Assembly: GCF_017876515.1 (NCBI RefSeq)
Contig: NZ_JAGIOC010000001.1
Location: 4,402,001 to 4,466,000 of the forward strand
Direction: 5' to 3'
DNA: 64,000 nucleotides
Origin: Brachybacterium fresconis
GTDB lineage: Bacteria; Actinomycetota; Actinomycetes; Actinomycetales; Dermabacteraceae
Made by a program: the position numbers and the translations under genes. Below, piece by piece: positions 7,859 through 16,672 of the stretch. The notes beneath the pieces were generated by a model that searched no databases, was not told where the DNA came from, and saw only the letters and a list, made by a program, of their open reading frames with translations. How positions within the stretch are numbered: position 1 is the first letter of the stretch; the number at the start of each line of letters is the position of its first letter.

Positions 7859-9041
7859 CCAAGCGCCGGCGCCGGTGCGGGCGCGCGCCGGTGACGTCGT
7901 AGATCTGCTGCAGGTCGCGGGCGACCTGGCCGAGGTCGACCTCCTCGGCCGCCGTTCGGCCCGCCGCGGTGAGATCAGCCAGCCGGCCTCCCAGCAGCTC
8001 CGACAGATGCACGGCGACGTCGCCGGCGAATTCCGGGCCGTCCCCGGCGACCTGGTGCGTGAGCACCCCGTCGGGCATCCGCTCGCGATACAGCGGGATC
8101 GCCCGCACCAGCGCGGGGATCTCGCAGGCCAGCGCCTCCCACAGCACGATCCCCTCGGTCTCCTCCTTGCTCAGGAAGCAGAAGGCGTCGGCGCCGCAGT
8201 AGGACTCGCGCAGCGTCTCCGCACTGACGTACCCGGGGAACAGAGCATTGGCGGGGGCGGTGGCCAGGGCGCGGCGCACGTCGGCCGTCAGCAGACGCTC
8301 ATCGGTGGTGCCGTACCAGATGAAGGTCACCCCGGGCAGGCGCCGGGCGACCTCCACCCAGTCCAGGATCCCCTTGCGCACCAGATGCATCCCCACGCTG
8401 ATCACGATCGTCGCGTCGTCCGCGAGGCCGAGGGAGGCCCGCAGCCGCTCCCGCGCGCTCGGATCGGGACGGAAGAACGTGGTGTCCACGCCGTTGGAGA
8501 GCACGTGCACCGGGGCGGTCAGGCCGTACTTCGGAGCCGAGATCAGCGCCCGGGAGTACTCGCTGGGGGTGACCACGGCGTCGCCGCGGCGGTACAGATG
8601 CGCGATCCAGCGGCGAAAGAGCGGGGCCACGGCATTGGCGCCGGGGAACGAGTCGCGGAAGTCGTCCTCCGTGGAGTGCGCCCACATCAGCACCGGTCGC
8701 CGCCACAGGTGCGCCCACCGGGCGATCAGGGGCGTGTCGGGGAACGGGGTGTTCAGGTGCACCACGTCGAAGGGACGCAGCGGATTGGTGACCACCTGGT
8801 GGCCGAGGGAGCGCACCGCCATCTCCTGGTGGCGCATGGCGGCGCCGATGCCGGATTGGCCGGCCAGCCCCGCCAGCCCGCGGGGCATCAGCACCCGCAG
8901 CGGCTGATCGGAACGGACGTCGCCCCGGGGTTGACGGCCGGGCAGCGCGGAGCGCACGGCGCGCAGGGCCGTGCGCACGCGATGCGCGGCGCGGTCCCCG
9001 GTGCGGCGGGGGCGCCGCACGGCACGGGTCCTCATGTACAT
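7776..9041 (-). CDS. GT4 glycosyltransferase, probable second glucosyltransferase of diglycosyl-diacylglycerol synthesis (LafB-like)
   Basis: A 421-residue family 4 glycosyltransferase with two Rossmann halves. The segments VHLNTPFPDT and WAHSTEDDFRDSFPGAN, and the donor-site EX7E in EETEGIVLWEALA, recall processive diglucosyl-diacylglycerol synthases such as Listeria LafB, which add a second sugar to the glycolipid that anchors lipoteichoic acid. The N-terminus (about 1-45) and C-terminal tail are Arg-rich and could touch the membrane surface. It is the last of a three-gene minus-strand cluster with a TVP38 protein (13-base gap) and another GT4. Its 3' end overlaps hspR convergently by 83 bases. 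The specific substrate is inferred; a generic GT4 role is the fallback. Confidence 0.75.
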   Translation of the reverse strand: MYMRTRAVRRPRRTGDRAAHRVRTALRAVRSALPGRQPRGDVRSDQPLRVLMPRGLAGLAGQSGIGAAMRHQEMAVRSLGHQVVTNPLRPFDVVHLNTPFPDTPLIARWAHLWRRPVLMWAHSTEDDFRDSFPGANAVAPLFRRWIAHLYRRGDAVVTPSEYSRALISAPKYGLTAPVHVLSNGVDTTFFRPDPSARERLRASLGLADDATIVISVGMHLVRKGILDWVEVARRLPGVTFIWYGTTDERLLTADVRRALATAPANALFPGYVSAETLRESYCGADAFCFLSKEETEGIVLWEALACEIPALVRAIPLYRERMPDGVLTHQVAGDGPEFAGDVAVHLSELLGGRLADLTAAGRTAAEEVDLGQVARDLQQIYDVTGARPHRRRRLVSGDAGDATARALPTRAAGGAAPGAGR

Positions 9042-9054
9042 GGCAGGTCTCCGT

Positions 9055-9738
9055 TCACCAGGGCAGGAAGCGCAGGACGACGGTGCTGACGCCGAGGCCG
9101 TAGGCGATCATGGCCCACGGCTTGCACAGCAGGATGATCGCCACGTAGGTGCGCCAGCGCATGCGGGTGGTCCCCGCGATGTAGCACAGCAGGTCATCGG
9201 GAGCGATGGGCAGCGCGATCGCGAGCGCGAAGGCCCGGGTGAAGTTCGCGTGCCGGGTCCAGCCCAGGAACTTCTCGACGGTCCGGGCCGGGAAGATCCG
9301 CTCGATCAGAGCGAGACCGACGTGGCGGGCGATGAGGAAGTTCAGCATCGAGCCCGCGCTGACGGCGAGATAGTTGTACACCGTCCCCTCGACTGCTCCG
9401 AACAGCACGGGGCCGGCGATCACCAGCAGGCCGCCGGGCACGATGGGGAACACCACCGAGGCGGCGGAGACGACGAGGAAGACCACCGGGCCCCAGGCGC
9501 CGAGCGAGTCGATGAACGCCTGGAGGTTCTCCAGCGACTGCAGCACCCCGGTCTGCAGCCCCACCACCACCAGAGCGATGCTCACGGCGAGGCCGACCAG
9601 CGGTGCCAGGCGTGCGGCGAGGCGCAGCGGATCCCGCCGGGCGCCGGGGGCCGCGGCCGCGGGTCGGGCGACCCGGACGGGGGCCGCGGTGCGGGGCGAT
9701 GCGGTGACCACGGGGACGGAGTCCGTCACGGTGCTCAT
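9055..9738 (-). CDS. TVP38/TMEM64 (DedA-superfamily) membrane protein
   Basis: A 227-residue integral membrane protein with a Pro/Ala-rich N-terminus (about 1-45), then hydrophobic segments typical of the SNARE-associated/VTT domain, including FPIVPGGLLVIAGPVLFG. Proteins of this superfamily are connected with lipid scrambling or undecaprenyl-phosphate recycling. Here it lies between two GT4 genes, and its start overlaps the upstream GT4 stop as ATGA. A job in moving glycolipid or lipid carriers across the membrane is therefore plausible but inferred. Confidence 0.85.
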   Translation of the reverse strand: MSTVTDSVPVVTASPRTAAPVRVARPAAAAPGARRDPLRLAARLAPLVGLAVSIALVVVGLQTGVLQSLENLQAFIDSLGAWGPVVFLVVSAASVVFPIVPGGLLVIAGPVLFGAVEGTVYNYLAVSAGSMLNFLIARHVGLALIERIFPARTVEKFLGWTRHANFTRAFALAIALPIAPDDLLCYIAGTTRMRWRTYVAIILLCKPWAMIAYGLGVSTVVLRFLPW

Positions 9739-10970
9739 GCGGCCACCGCCTGCGGGGCGATGATCAGCGGGCTCCGGCGACGCTGCACCTGCTGGTACAC
9801 CTCGAGCACAGCCTGGCCGAACTCCTGCGCACCGCAGGTGGCCCGGGCGTGCTCGACCGCGGCGCGGGACATCTCCCGGCGCAGCGCACCATCGTCCAGC
9901 AGCTCATCGAGCCGGCTCGAGAACTCCGCGGCGGTCTCGTACTGCCATCCCGTGCGTCCGGCGATCACGACGCTGTCCAGCGACGGATCCCGACGGCACA
10001 GCAGCGGAAGACCGCTGGCCTGGGCCTCGATGAACGTCAGCCCCTGGGTCTCGCTGCGCGAGGCGCTGACGAAGGCGTCCCCGATGCGATACCAGCGCTG
10101 GACCTCGGCCGGATCGACCACTCCGGTGAAGCGGACCCGGTCCGCGATCCCCAGGGCGGCGGCGCGGGCTTCGAGCTCGGCGCGGTAGGGCCCTTCGCCG
10201 ACCAGCACCAGCACGGTGTCCTCGCGTCCGGTCCCGGCCACCAGGTCCAGCACCTCGTCGAGGTTCTTCTCCTTGGCCAGGCGGCTCACGGAGACCAGCA
10301 CCTTCTGCCCGGCGGTGATGCCGAGGTCTTCGCGCAGGGCGCTGACATCGCTCTGCTCGGCCACGGTGCGGGCGGGACGGAATCGATGCAGGTCCAGGCC
10401 GGTGGGGACCACGTGGACCGGCCGGTGCACGCCATAGCCGCCCAGCAGTCGTGCCACCTTCGCCGTCGGGGCGATGACGGCGTCGGTCCCCGCCAGCACG
10501 CCGCGCGAGAAGGTCGCCACGACCTTCCGGCCGACGGTGCGGCTGGGGGAGTAGTAGTGCGTGTAGTCCTCGTAGATGGTGTGATACGTGTGCACCAGCG
10601 GCACCCCGAGGGACTTCGCGATGCGGCGGGCCCACATGTGGGTGGAGAGCTCGCAGTGGGAGTGGACGACGTCCGGTCCCCAATGCAGGATCTCGCGCAG
10701 CACCCGACGTCCGGCCGGCATCCCGAGGCGTGCCCGGTCGTAGAACAGTCCGGCCGAGACGGAGCCGATCCGGTAGACGCCCTCCTCGCTGCGGGTGCGC
10801 ATCCCCGGTGACAGGGTCAGCACGCGGACGTCGCAGCCGAGCGCGAGCAGCTCCCGACGCAGCGTCGCCACCGAGGCGACGACGCCGTTGACGACGGGCT
10901 CCCACCAGTCGGTGGTCAGCAGCACCCGCAGCGGGCGCTGCGCGGTGCCGGTTCGGTCGGCGGGGCGCAT
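9735..10970 (-). CDS. GT4 glycosyltransferase, probable diacylglycerol glucosyltransferase (LafA/alMGS-like)
   Basis: A 411-residue GT-B enzyme. It opens with the nucleotide-sugar fold VLLTTDWWEPVVNGV and contains VHTYHTIYEDYTHYYSP, a stretch recalling monoglucosyl-diacylglycerol synthases, plus the donor EX7E in SETQGLTFIEAQASGLP. Such enzymes transfer glucose to diacylglycerol on the inner membrane face. Paired with the LafB-like gene, it suggests a two-step glycolipid pathway. The start is uncertain: ATG 10970 fits the family start, while GTG 10985 and more distant codons are possible. It overlaps the TVP38 gene by four bases. Confidence 0.78.
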   Translation of the reverse strand: MRPADRTGTAQRPLRVLLTTDWWEPVVNGVVASVATLRRELLALGCDVRVLTLSPGMRTRSEEGVYRIGSVSAGLFYDRARLGMPAGRRVLREILHWGPDVVHSHCELSTHMWARRIAKSLGVPLVHTYHTIYEDYTHYYSPSRTVGRKVVATFSRGVLAGTDAVIAPTAKVARLLGGYGVHRPVHVVPTGLDLHRFRPARTVAEQSDVSALREDLGITAGQKVLVSVSRLAKEKNLDEVLDLVAGTGREDTVLVLVGEGPYRAELEARAAALGIADRVRFTGVVDPAEVQRWYRIGDAFVSASRSETQGLTFIEAQASGLPLLCRRDPSLDSVVIAGRTGWQYETAAEFSSRLDELLDDGALRREMSRAAVEHARATCGAQEFGQAVLEVYQQVQRRRSPLIIAPQAVAA

Positions 10971-11224
10971 CCTGGTCAGTTCCACCCCTGCAGACTCGCA
11001 CCCGCCGGCGCCGGTGGCGTCCCCCGAGCGGATGAACGGGGTCAGACTCTGGTCTGATCCTCGCTCTGTGCGCTCCGTGCGGCATGTCGTCGACCTCATG
11101 GTTCGAGACTACGGTCGCAGGTCGTGGCCGACGACGGGGCGCGCCCGACACGTCGCGGGGTGTTCCCCCCTGGTGTTTCTTCCCGTCACCTGGTAACGGG
11201 CTGTGAACGCGTCGGAGGCCGGCC

Positions 11225-12499
11225 TCAGAAGCCGTCGGCGGAAGGACGCGGGTAGTGCTGGAGGAACTTCTTGACCTGATTGGCCTGCGCGGCGAGCACG
11301 TAGGCGCGGCGCTTGATCCCCTCGACGGAGTAGGCCAGCGGGTGCACGGTGCGGCGAGAACCGATCGCCCGCACCCTGGTACGCAGGTCCGGATCGACGA
11401 GATACCGACGCAGCAGCAGCCACGGCACGATCGAGTACAGGATCTCCTCGTGCGGGACCAGCCGCGTCAGCGCACGGTCCTCGACGAGATCGGCGACCAC
11501 GGGCTCGGCGACGTTCGCCCCGGCCGCCGTCATGTAGTAGTTGTTGCGGCCGATGCGGGGATTGACCTCGAAGAACTTCGCCACTCCGTCGCGCGGGTCG
11601 ATCTTCACGTCGAAGTTCGCGTACCCGCGATATCCGGTGTGCTTCAGGAAGCGCACCGACTGCTCGAAGACCTCGGGCAGGTCGGTGGTGAACATGGCGG
11701 CGGGGTTCCCGAGCGCGCCGGGGGTGTGCTCCTCCAGCAGCACCTGCGCCCCGCCCAGCAGGGTCACCTCTGCGCGGGTGTCGACATAGGCGGTCACCGA
11801 CAGCATCGCGGTGTCGTCCCCCGGGATCATCTCCTGGAGCACGAAGCGGTCGCGGTATCCGGCCGTCGTCAGCCGCTGGACCAGGTCCAGCAGCTGGGGG
11901 CGATCCGCGATCTCGAAGACCTTGCGCTTGCCGGGGAAGGAGATCGCGTTGTACGCGGAGGACCGGGAGGCCTTCGCCACCAGCGGCCAGCCCAGGTCCA
12001 GCTCCGGGACCTCCGGGGCGGTGCCGTCCGTGAAATCGAGGACGACGGTGCGCGGGGTGGACACGTCGATCTCGGCGCACACCGCGGAGAAGGTCGCCTT
12101 GTCGGCGACGGCGTCCAGCACGTCATCGTCCAGCAGCGGCAGGTGGAAGTACGCGCTGAGCCGCTCTCGGTGCGTGGCCAGCAGGGCGACCAGGAAATCG
12201 GCGTTGGCCAGCAGCACCGGGCGCGCGCCGCCGGGCCGGGAGGCCTTGTCGTTGCCGACCTTCACCAGCGCCTCGATCATCTCCTCCTCGCTCGCGGCCA
12301 TGCCGAGCTCGATGGTGCGCAGGATCGAGGAGTCGGCGACGGGCCCGGCGACCTCGCGGGTGACGACCGTGGCGGTGGTGCCGTACTTCTCGTGGAAGGC
12401 GCGGGCGAGGGCGTAGATCCCGATGTCCCCGCCGAGCAGCACCAGGTCGACCCCCGGGGTGGGGGCGGCGGCGACGGGGCGGGCGGGGGTGTCGGGCAT
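11225..12499 (-). CDS. ATP-grasp carboxylate-amine ligase, paralogue 2 (D-aspartate-ligase-like)
   Basis: A 424-residue ATP-grasp protein, close relative of the upstream gene. Shared landmarks are FPGKRKVFEI, LQEMIPGDDTA, NPAAMFTT, YANFDVKIDPR and the metal/ATP site FFEVNPRIGRNNYYMTA, followed by EEILYSIVP. An N-terminal Rossmann-like domain (VDLVLLGGDIGIYALARAFH) precedes the ATP-grasp core. This arrangement resembles Aslfm-type D-aspartate ligases, which attach D-amino acids to the third residue of the peptidoglycan stem. It starts 22 bases after the paralogue, so the two are one operon. It may add the second residue of an interpeptide bridge; substrate and order are inferred. Confidence 0.75.
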   Translation of the reverse strand: MPDTPARPVAAAPTPGVDLVLLGGDIGIYALARAFHEKYGTTATVVTREVAGPVADSSILRTIELGMAASEEEMIEALVKVGNDKASRPGGARPVLLANADFLVALLATHRERLSAYFHLPLLDDDVLDAVADKATFSAVCAEIDVSTPRTVVLDFTDGTAPEVPELDLGWPLVAKASRSSAYNAISFPGKRKVFEIADRPQLLDLVQRLTTAGYRDRFVLQEMIPGDDTAMLSVTAYVDTRAEVTLLGGAQVLLEEHTPGALGNPAAMFTTDLPEVFEQSVRFLKHTGYRGYANFDVKIDPRDGVAKFFEVNPRIGRNNYYMTAAGANVAEPVVADLVEDRALTRLVPHEEILYSIVPWLLLRRYLVDPDLRTRVRAIGSRRTVHPLAYSVEGIKRRAYVLAAQANQVKKFLQHYPRPSADGF

Positions 12500-12521
12500 C
12501 AGGGGAGGGTCCTTCCCGGGA

Positions 12522-13790
12522 TCAGAAGCCGGTGTCGGTGGGGCGGGGGTAGACGGCGCGATACTTGCGCACGAAGTTCAGTCCGGAGACGACGGAGTAG
12601 GCGCGCATCCACCAGCCCTCCGGACGGTACCGGAACGGATTGCGCAGCCCGGTGCGCGCCATGCGGCGGACCTTCTCGCGCAGGCCGGGATCGCGCAGGT
12701 AGCGCAGCACCAGGCGCACCGGGAGGATCGAGTAGAGGATCTCGCGGGTGACGACGACCCGGTGGATGTCCTGGTCGTGGACGCGATCGGCGACGACGTG
12801 GCGGGCCACGCTCTCCCCGGCCGCGGTCACGTAGTAGTTGTTGCGGCCGATGCGCGGGTTGATCTCGAAGAAGCACTCGGCGCCGGTGCGCGGGTCGATC
12901 TTCACGTCGAAGTTCGCGAAGCCGACGTAGTCCACGGCGTCCAGGAAGCGCTCCGCGGCTGCGGTCAGGCTCGGGTGCTCGCCGGTGATCATGGCGGCGG
13001 GGCGGCCCAGGGCCTCGGGGGTGTGCTCGCCCAGGAGCACCTGGGCGGCGCACAGCAGGGTGACCTTCCCGCGGGATGAGCGGTAGGCGGTGATGGAGCG
13101 CTGGGCGGTGTCATCGCCCGGGATCAGCTCCTGGAACAGGAATCGTCCGGAGAAACCGGCCTCGCGCAGACGGCGGACCAGGTCGAGATGCTCCTCGGGG
13201 CTCTCGAGGAAGAAGACCTTGCGCTTGCCGGGGAAGTCGACGTGGTGGTACTCGGCGGTGTTCGCGGCCTTGCCGACCACCGGATAGGACCAGGGCAGCT
13301 CACGGGTCCCGTTCCAGTCCGCCTCACCGGCCCGGGCGAAGTCGACGATGACGGTGGGCACCGTGCCGATGCCGAGCTCCTCGCAGATCTGTGCGAACTC
13401 CGCCTTGTCGGCCAGGCGGGACAGGAGCTCGCCGCCGACCTGCGCGAGCAGGTAGTGCTCCTCGAGCTCGGGGCGGAAGCGGTCGATGAACTCGATCAGG
13501 GAGTCGGCGTTGGTCAGCAGCAGGGCCGGGCGCCCGGCGGGCCGCACGGCGGCCAGGTCCAGCAGCGCGTCGCGCATCCGCTCGTCGGTGGCGTCGGCCC
13601 CGAGCACCAGCTGATCGCTGGTGACCGTGTGCTCGTTCATCGCCACAGGCACCCGCACCACCGTGGTGCACCGCATGCCGTACTGGCGGTGGAAGGCGAT
13701 GGTGAGGTTCAGCGAGTTCAGTCCGGCCCCGAGCACGACGACGTCGAACCCTGGATCGACGGGTGTGACCGGTGAGGAGGGCGAGCGCAT
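12522..13790 (-). CDS. ATP-grasp carboxylate-amine ligase, paralogue 1 (D-aspartate-ligase-like)
   Basis: A 422-residue ATP-grasp enzyme, first of a tandem pair. The N-terminal domain begins DVVVLGAGLNSLNLTIAFH; the ATP-grasp core contains FPGKRKVFFLESPEEHLDL, FQELIPGDDTAQ, GRPAAMITGEHP, ANFDVKIDPRTGAE and CFFEINPRIGRNNYYVTA. ATP-grasp ligases of this shape activate a carboxylate as acyl phosphate and join it to an amine. Brachybacterium-type cell walls have a bridge of two acidic D-amino acids, so two such ligases side by side fit that chemistry. The ATG at 13790 is preferred because the Rossmann strand begins about 14 residues later; the frame is open further upstream without family sequence. 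Confidence 0.75.
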   Translation of the reverse strand: MRSPSSPVTPVDPGFDVVVLGAGLNSLNLTIAFHRQYGMRCTTVVRVPVAMNEHTVTSDQLVLGADATDERMRDALLDLAAVRPAGRPALLLTNADSLIEFIDRFRPELEEHYLLAQVGGELLSRLADKAEFAQICEELGIGTVPTVIVDFARAGEADWNGTRELPWSYPVVGKAANTAEYHHVDFPGKRKVFFLESPEEHLDLVRRLREAGFSGRFLFQELIPGDDTAQRSITAYRSSRGKVTLLCAAQVLLGEHTPEALGRPAAMITGEHPSLTAAAERFLDAVDYVGFANFDVKIDPRTGAECFFEINPRIGRNNYYVTAAGESVARHVVADRVHDQDIHRVVVTREILYSILPVRLVLRYLRDPGLREKVRRMARTGLRNPFRYRPEGWWMRAYSVVSGLNFVRKYRAVYPRPTDTGF

Positions 13791-13870
13791 GACCGCGATC
13801 CTAGCGGCGCCGGCCCGCCGGGCCGTGGAGACCCTCGGGGCTCCGCGGTCCGGCGTGACCGGTCCGACTC

Positions 13871-15598
13871 TCAGGAGGCCTGCTCGGGGGCGGGCCCTCG
13901 GGTCGACAGCCACACCGCCGCGTCGGCCGGGATCGTGCCCGGCCGGCCGGGAGCGGAGGCGACCAGCAGCTCGGCCGCCGCGAGGTCCGCGGAGCCTGCG
14001 CCTCGGGGCAGATCGACCGCGGCGTCAGTGGTGTTGACCAGCACGGTGACATCCCCGCGGTCGACGCCGAGCACGCCGGGAGGCAGATCCTCGAGGAACT
14101 CGACGCCGCCGTCGGGGCGGCCGAGGCCGAGCTCGCTGCGCAGGTGCAGTGCGGTGCGGTACATCTCGAGCGTCGAGCCCGCGACGCCGTCCTGGGCGTC
14201 GACGGCCAGCTCGCCGAAGACCTCCGGCTGCGGCAGCCAGCTCTTCCCGGTGGGCGAGAAGCCGAAGGCCGGAGCGTCCCGGCGCCAGGGCAGCGGCACC
14301 CGGCAGCCGTCGCGCCCGGGCACGCCCGCGCGCAGGTGCGAGGGGTCCTCGCGCAGCTCGTCGGGGATCTCGCGGACCTCCGGCAGGCCCAGCTCCTCGC
14401 CCTGGTAGAGGTAGGCGGCACCGGGCAGGGACAGCATGAGCACGGTGGCGGCGCGCGCCCGGCGCAGTCCCAGCTCCGCATCGGGCACCTCGTCCCGGCG
14501 CAGCCCCTCGCCGAAGCGGTGGTCGGGGGCGAACCCGTACCGGGAGGCGTGGCGGATCACGTCATGGTTGGAGAGCACCCAGGTGGTGGGCGAGCCCACG
14601 GCATCGGCCAGCTCCAGCGGCTTCTCGATCGCGGCGCGCATCGTCGCAACGCCCCAGCGGGCCTGGAGGAACCCGAAGTTGAAGGACTGGTGGGCCTTGT
14701 CCTCCCCGATGTACAGCGGGAGACGGTGCTCGGGGATCCATGCCTCCAGCACCAGCATGCGGTCGCCCTCGTAGGAGTCCAGGATCGGCCGCCACCGACG
14801 GTAGATGTCCAGCACGCCGTCGTTGTCGAAGTAGATCGGCACCTCGCCCTCGGGGATGTCGATGAGGCCCTCGGCGTTCACGGAGGCATCCGGCAGACCG
14901 TCGGGCTTGACCATCCCGTGGGCGACGTCCACGCGGAAGCCGTCGGCGCCGCGGTCCAGCCAGAAGCGCAGCACGTCCTCGAACAGCTGGTGGACACGGG
15001 GGTCGTTCCAGTTCCAATCGGGCTGGGTGGTGTCGAAGATGTGCAGGTACCACGGGCCGGGGGTGCCGTCCGCCTCGGTGATCCGGGTCCAGGCGGGCCC
15101 GTGGAAGATCGAGGTCCAGTTGTTCGGGGGCAGCTCGCCCTCCTCGCCGGTGCCCTCGGCGAAGACGTACAGGTCGCGCTCGGGGGAGCCGGGCTCGGCG
15201 GCCAGGGCCTGCTGGAACAGCTCGTGCTGATCGGAGGAGTGGTTCGGGACGATGTCGACGATCACCCTCAGGCCCAGCTCGTGGGCGCGGGCGATGAGCT
15301 CGTCCGCGTCGGTCAGGGTGCCGAAGCGCGGATCGACGTCCGTGTAGTCGGCGACGTCGTAGCCGCCGTCGTGCTGCGGGGAGGTGTAGAACGGCGAGAG
15401 CCAGATCGCGTCGACGCCGAGGTCGCGCAGGTAGGGCAGGCGTGCGGTGACGCCGGGAAGGTCGCCCATGCCGTCACCGTCGGAATCGGCGAAGGAGCGG
15501 GGGTAGACCTGGTAGACGACGGCGTCGCGCCACCACTGCTGGGTCGGGACGCTCGCCTGGTCGGAGGTCAGCGAAGCGGTGAGGGGCGAAGTGGTCAT
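13871..15598 (-). CDS. GH13 alpha-glucosidase (oligo-1,6-glucosidase/maltase type)
   Basis: A 575-residue cytoplasmic glycoside hydrolase of family 13 without signal peptide. The TIM-barrel motifs are all present: DIVPNH (about 115-120), GFRVDVAH with nucleophile D224, LVLEAWI with acid/base E285, and SNHD with D346. A C-terminal beta-sandwich domain ends the protein. It would cleave imported maltose, isomaltose or related alpha-glucosides to glucose. It is the last gene of the malE-malF-malG operon, 154 bases after malG, and so is presumably under the same LacI repressor. The exact linkage preference cannot be read from the sequence. Confidence 0.92.
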   Translation of the reverse strand: MTTSPLTASLTSDQASVPTQQWWRDAVVYQVYPRSFADSDGDGMGDLPGVTARLPYLRDLGVDAIWLSPFYTSPQHDGGYDVADYTDVDPRFGTLTDADELIARAHELGLRVIVDIVPNHSSDQHELFQQALAAEPGSPERDLYVFAEGTGEEGELPPNNWTSIFHGPAWTRITEADGTPGPWYLHIFDTTQPDWNWNDPRVHQLFEDVLRFWLDRGADGFRVDVAHGMVKPDGLPDASVNAEGLIDIPEGEVPIYFDNDGVLDIYRRWRPILDSYEGDRMLVLEAWIPEHRLPLYIGEDKAHQSFNFGFLQARWGVATMRAAIEKPLELADAVGSPTTWVLSNHDVIRHASRYGFAPDHRFGEGLRRDEVPDAELGLRRARAATVLMLSLPGAAYLYQGEELGLPEVREIPDELREDPSHLRAGVPGRDGCRVPLPWRRDAPAFGFSPTGKSWLPQPEVFGELAVDAQDGVAGSTLEMYRTALHLRSELGLGRPDGGVEFLEDLPPGVLGVDRGDVTVLVNTTDAAVDLPRGAGSADLAAAELLVASAPGRPGTIPADAAVWLSTRGPAPEQAS

Positions 15599-15752
15599 GG
15601 GGGTCCTTCCGGGAGCGCGGGGTGGTGCGGGCGCCGCCTGCTGCCGGCCCGCGTCGGCGGGTCGGGAGGGATCGGCGAGGTTCCGAGAGTGGGGTGCGTG
15701 ATGCGGGTCATCGTCGTGCGGGTGCTGACTGACCGCCGGGGCAGGACGTCGA

Positions 15753-16652
15753 TCAGCCCTTCACGGCACCGGCGGTCGAACCGCCGACGATGTACCGCTG
15801 CAGGAACTGATAGAGCACGATCACCGGGATCATGACCATCACCGATCCCGCGGCGAAGACTCCCAGGTTGTTCGAGCGGTCGGAGGAGAACATCCCGTAC
15901 ATGCCCACGGCAAGAGTCTTCTTCGAATCGTCGGTGAGGAAGATCGAGCCGATCAGGAACTCGCTCATGGAGCCGACCAGCGCCAGCAGCAGCGTCGTGG
16001 CCAGGATCGGGGTCATGGACGGCACCAGGATCTTGCAGAATGTCTGCCAGTGGGTCGCCCCGTCGATGATCGCGGCCTCGTCCAGCGACTTCGGGATCGT
16101 GTCGAAGAAGCCCTTGAGCAGCCACACCTGGCCGAAGGCGCCGCCCATGAGCACCGCGATGTACCCGGCCAGGGTGTTCAGGCCGAGCATCGGCACCGCG
16201 TCGCCGAGACCGGCGATCATCGTGTACACCGCGATCATCGAGAGGATGGCGGGGAACATCATGATCAGCAGGACCGCGAGCATGCCGCCGCGTCGGCCGC
16301 GGAAGCGCAGGCGGCTGAAGGCGTAGGCGGCCAGCAGCGAGAGGAAGACCTGGCCGGTGGCGACGACGCCGCACACGATGATCGTGTTGAGGTACCAGCG
16401 CAGGAAGTTCGCCCGCTCGCCGCTGAGCATCGCGGCGTAGTGCTCGAGGGTGACTCCTTCCGTGGGGAGCAGGCCGGCGGCGGCGATCGAACCGCTCTCG
16501 TTCAGCGACGCCGAGATCACGAACATGATCGGGAAGATGGCGAAGGCGATCGCCAGCACGCCGACGACGTGGCGCCAGCCGAGTTCGGCGAACCAGCGGC
16601 TGAAGGGCATGCGGTGCTTCTCGCCGCGCTGCGGAGCTGTGGTGGAGCTCAT
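15753..16652 (-). CDS. malG: Maltose/alpha-glucoside ABC transporter permease MalG-like
   Basis: A 299-residue inner-membrane permease with six predicted membrane spans and the ATPase-docking EAA loop in LDEAAIIDGATHWQTFCKIL. It forms the channel together with MalF. It starts 20 bases behind malF at an ATG after an AAGGGG-type ribosome site; the extended upstream frame lacks family sequence. No ATPase gene is in the cluster, as is common in actinobacteria, where one MsiK-type ATPase serves many sugar importers. Confidence 0.9.
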   Translation of the reverse strand: MSSTTAPQRGEKHRMPFSRWFAELGWRHVVGVLAIAFAIFPIMFVISASLNESGSIAAAGLLPTEGVTLEHYAAMLSGERANFLRWYLNTIIVCGVVATGQVFLSLLAAYAFSRLRFRGRRGGMLAVLLIMMFPAILSMIAVYTMIAGLGDAVPMLGLNTLAGYIAVLMGGAFGQVWLLKGFFDTIPKSLDEAAIIDGATHWQTFCKILVPSMTPILATTLLLALVGSMSEFLIGSIFLTDDSKKTLAVGMYGMFSSDRSNNLGVFAAGSVMVMIPVIVLYQFLQRYIVGGSTAGAVKG

Positions 16653-16672
16653 GGTGGACCCCTTCCGCGGGC

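Noticed and set aside
11182-11200. Imperfect palindrome CCCGTCACC-T-GGTAACGGG between the GT4 gene and the ATP-grasp operon
   Set aside because: It lies over 200 bases from the GT4 start and behind the ATP-grasp stop, with no regulator nearby; length and one mismatch allow chance occurrence in GC-rich DNA.
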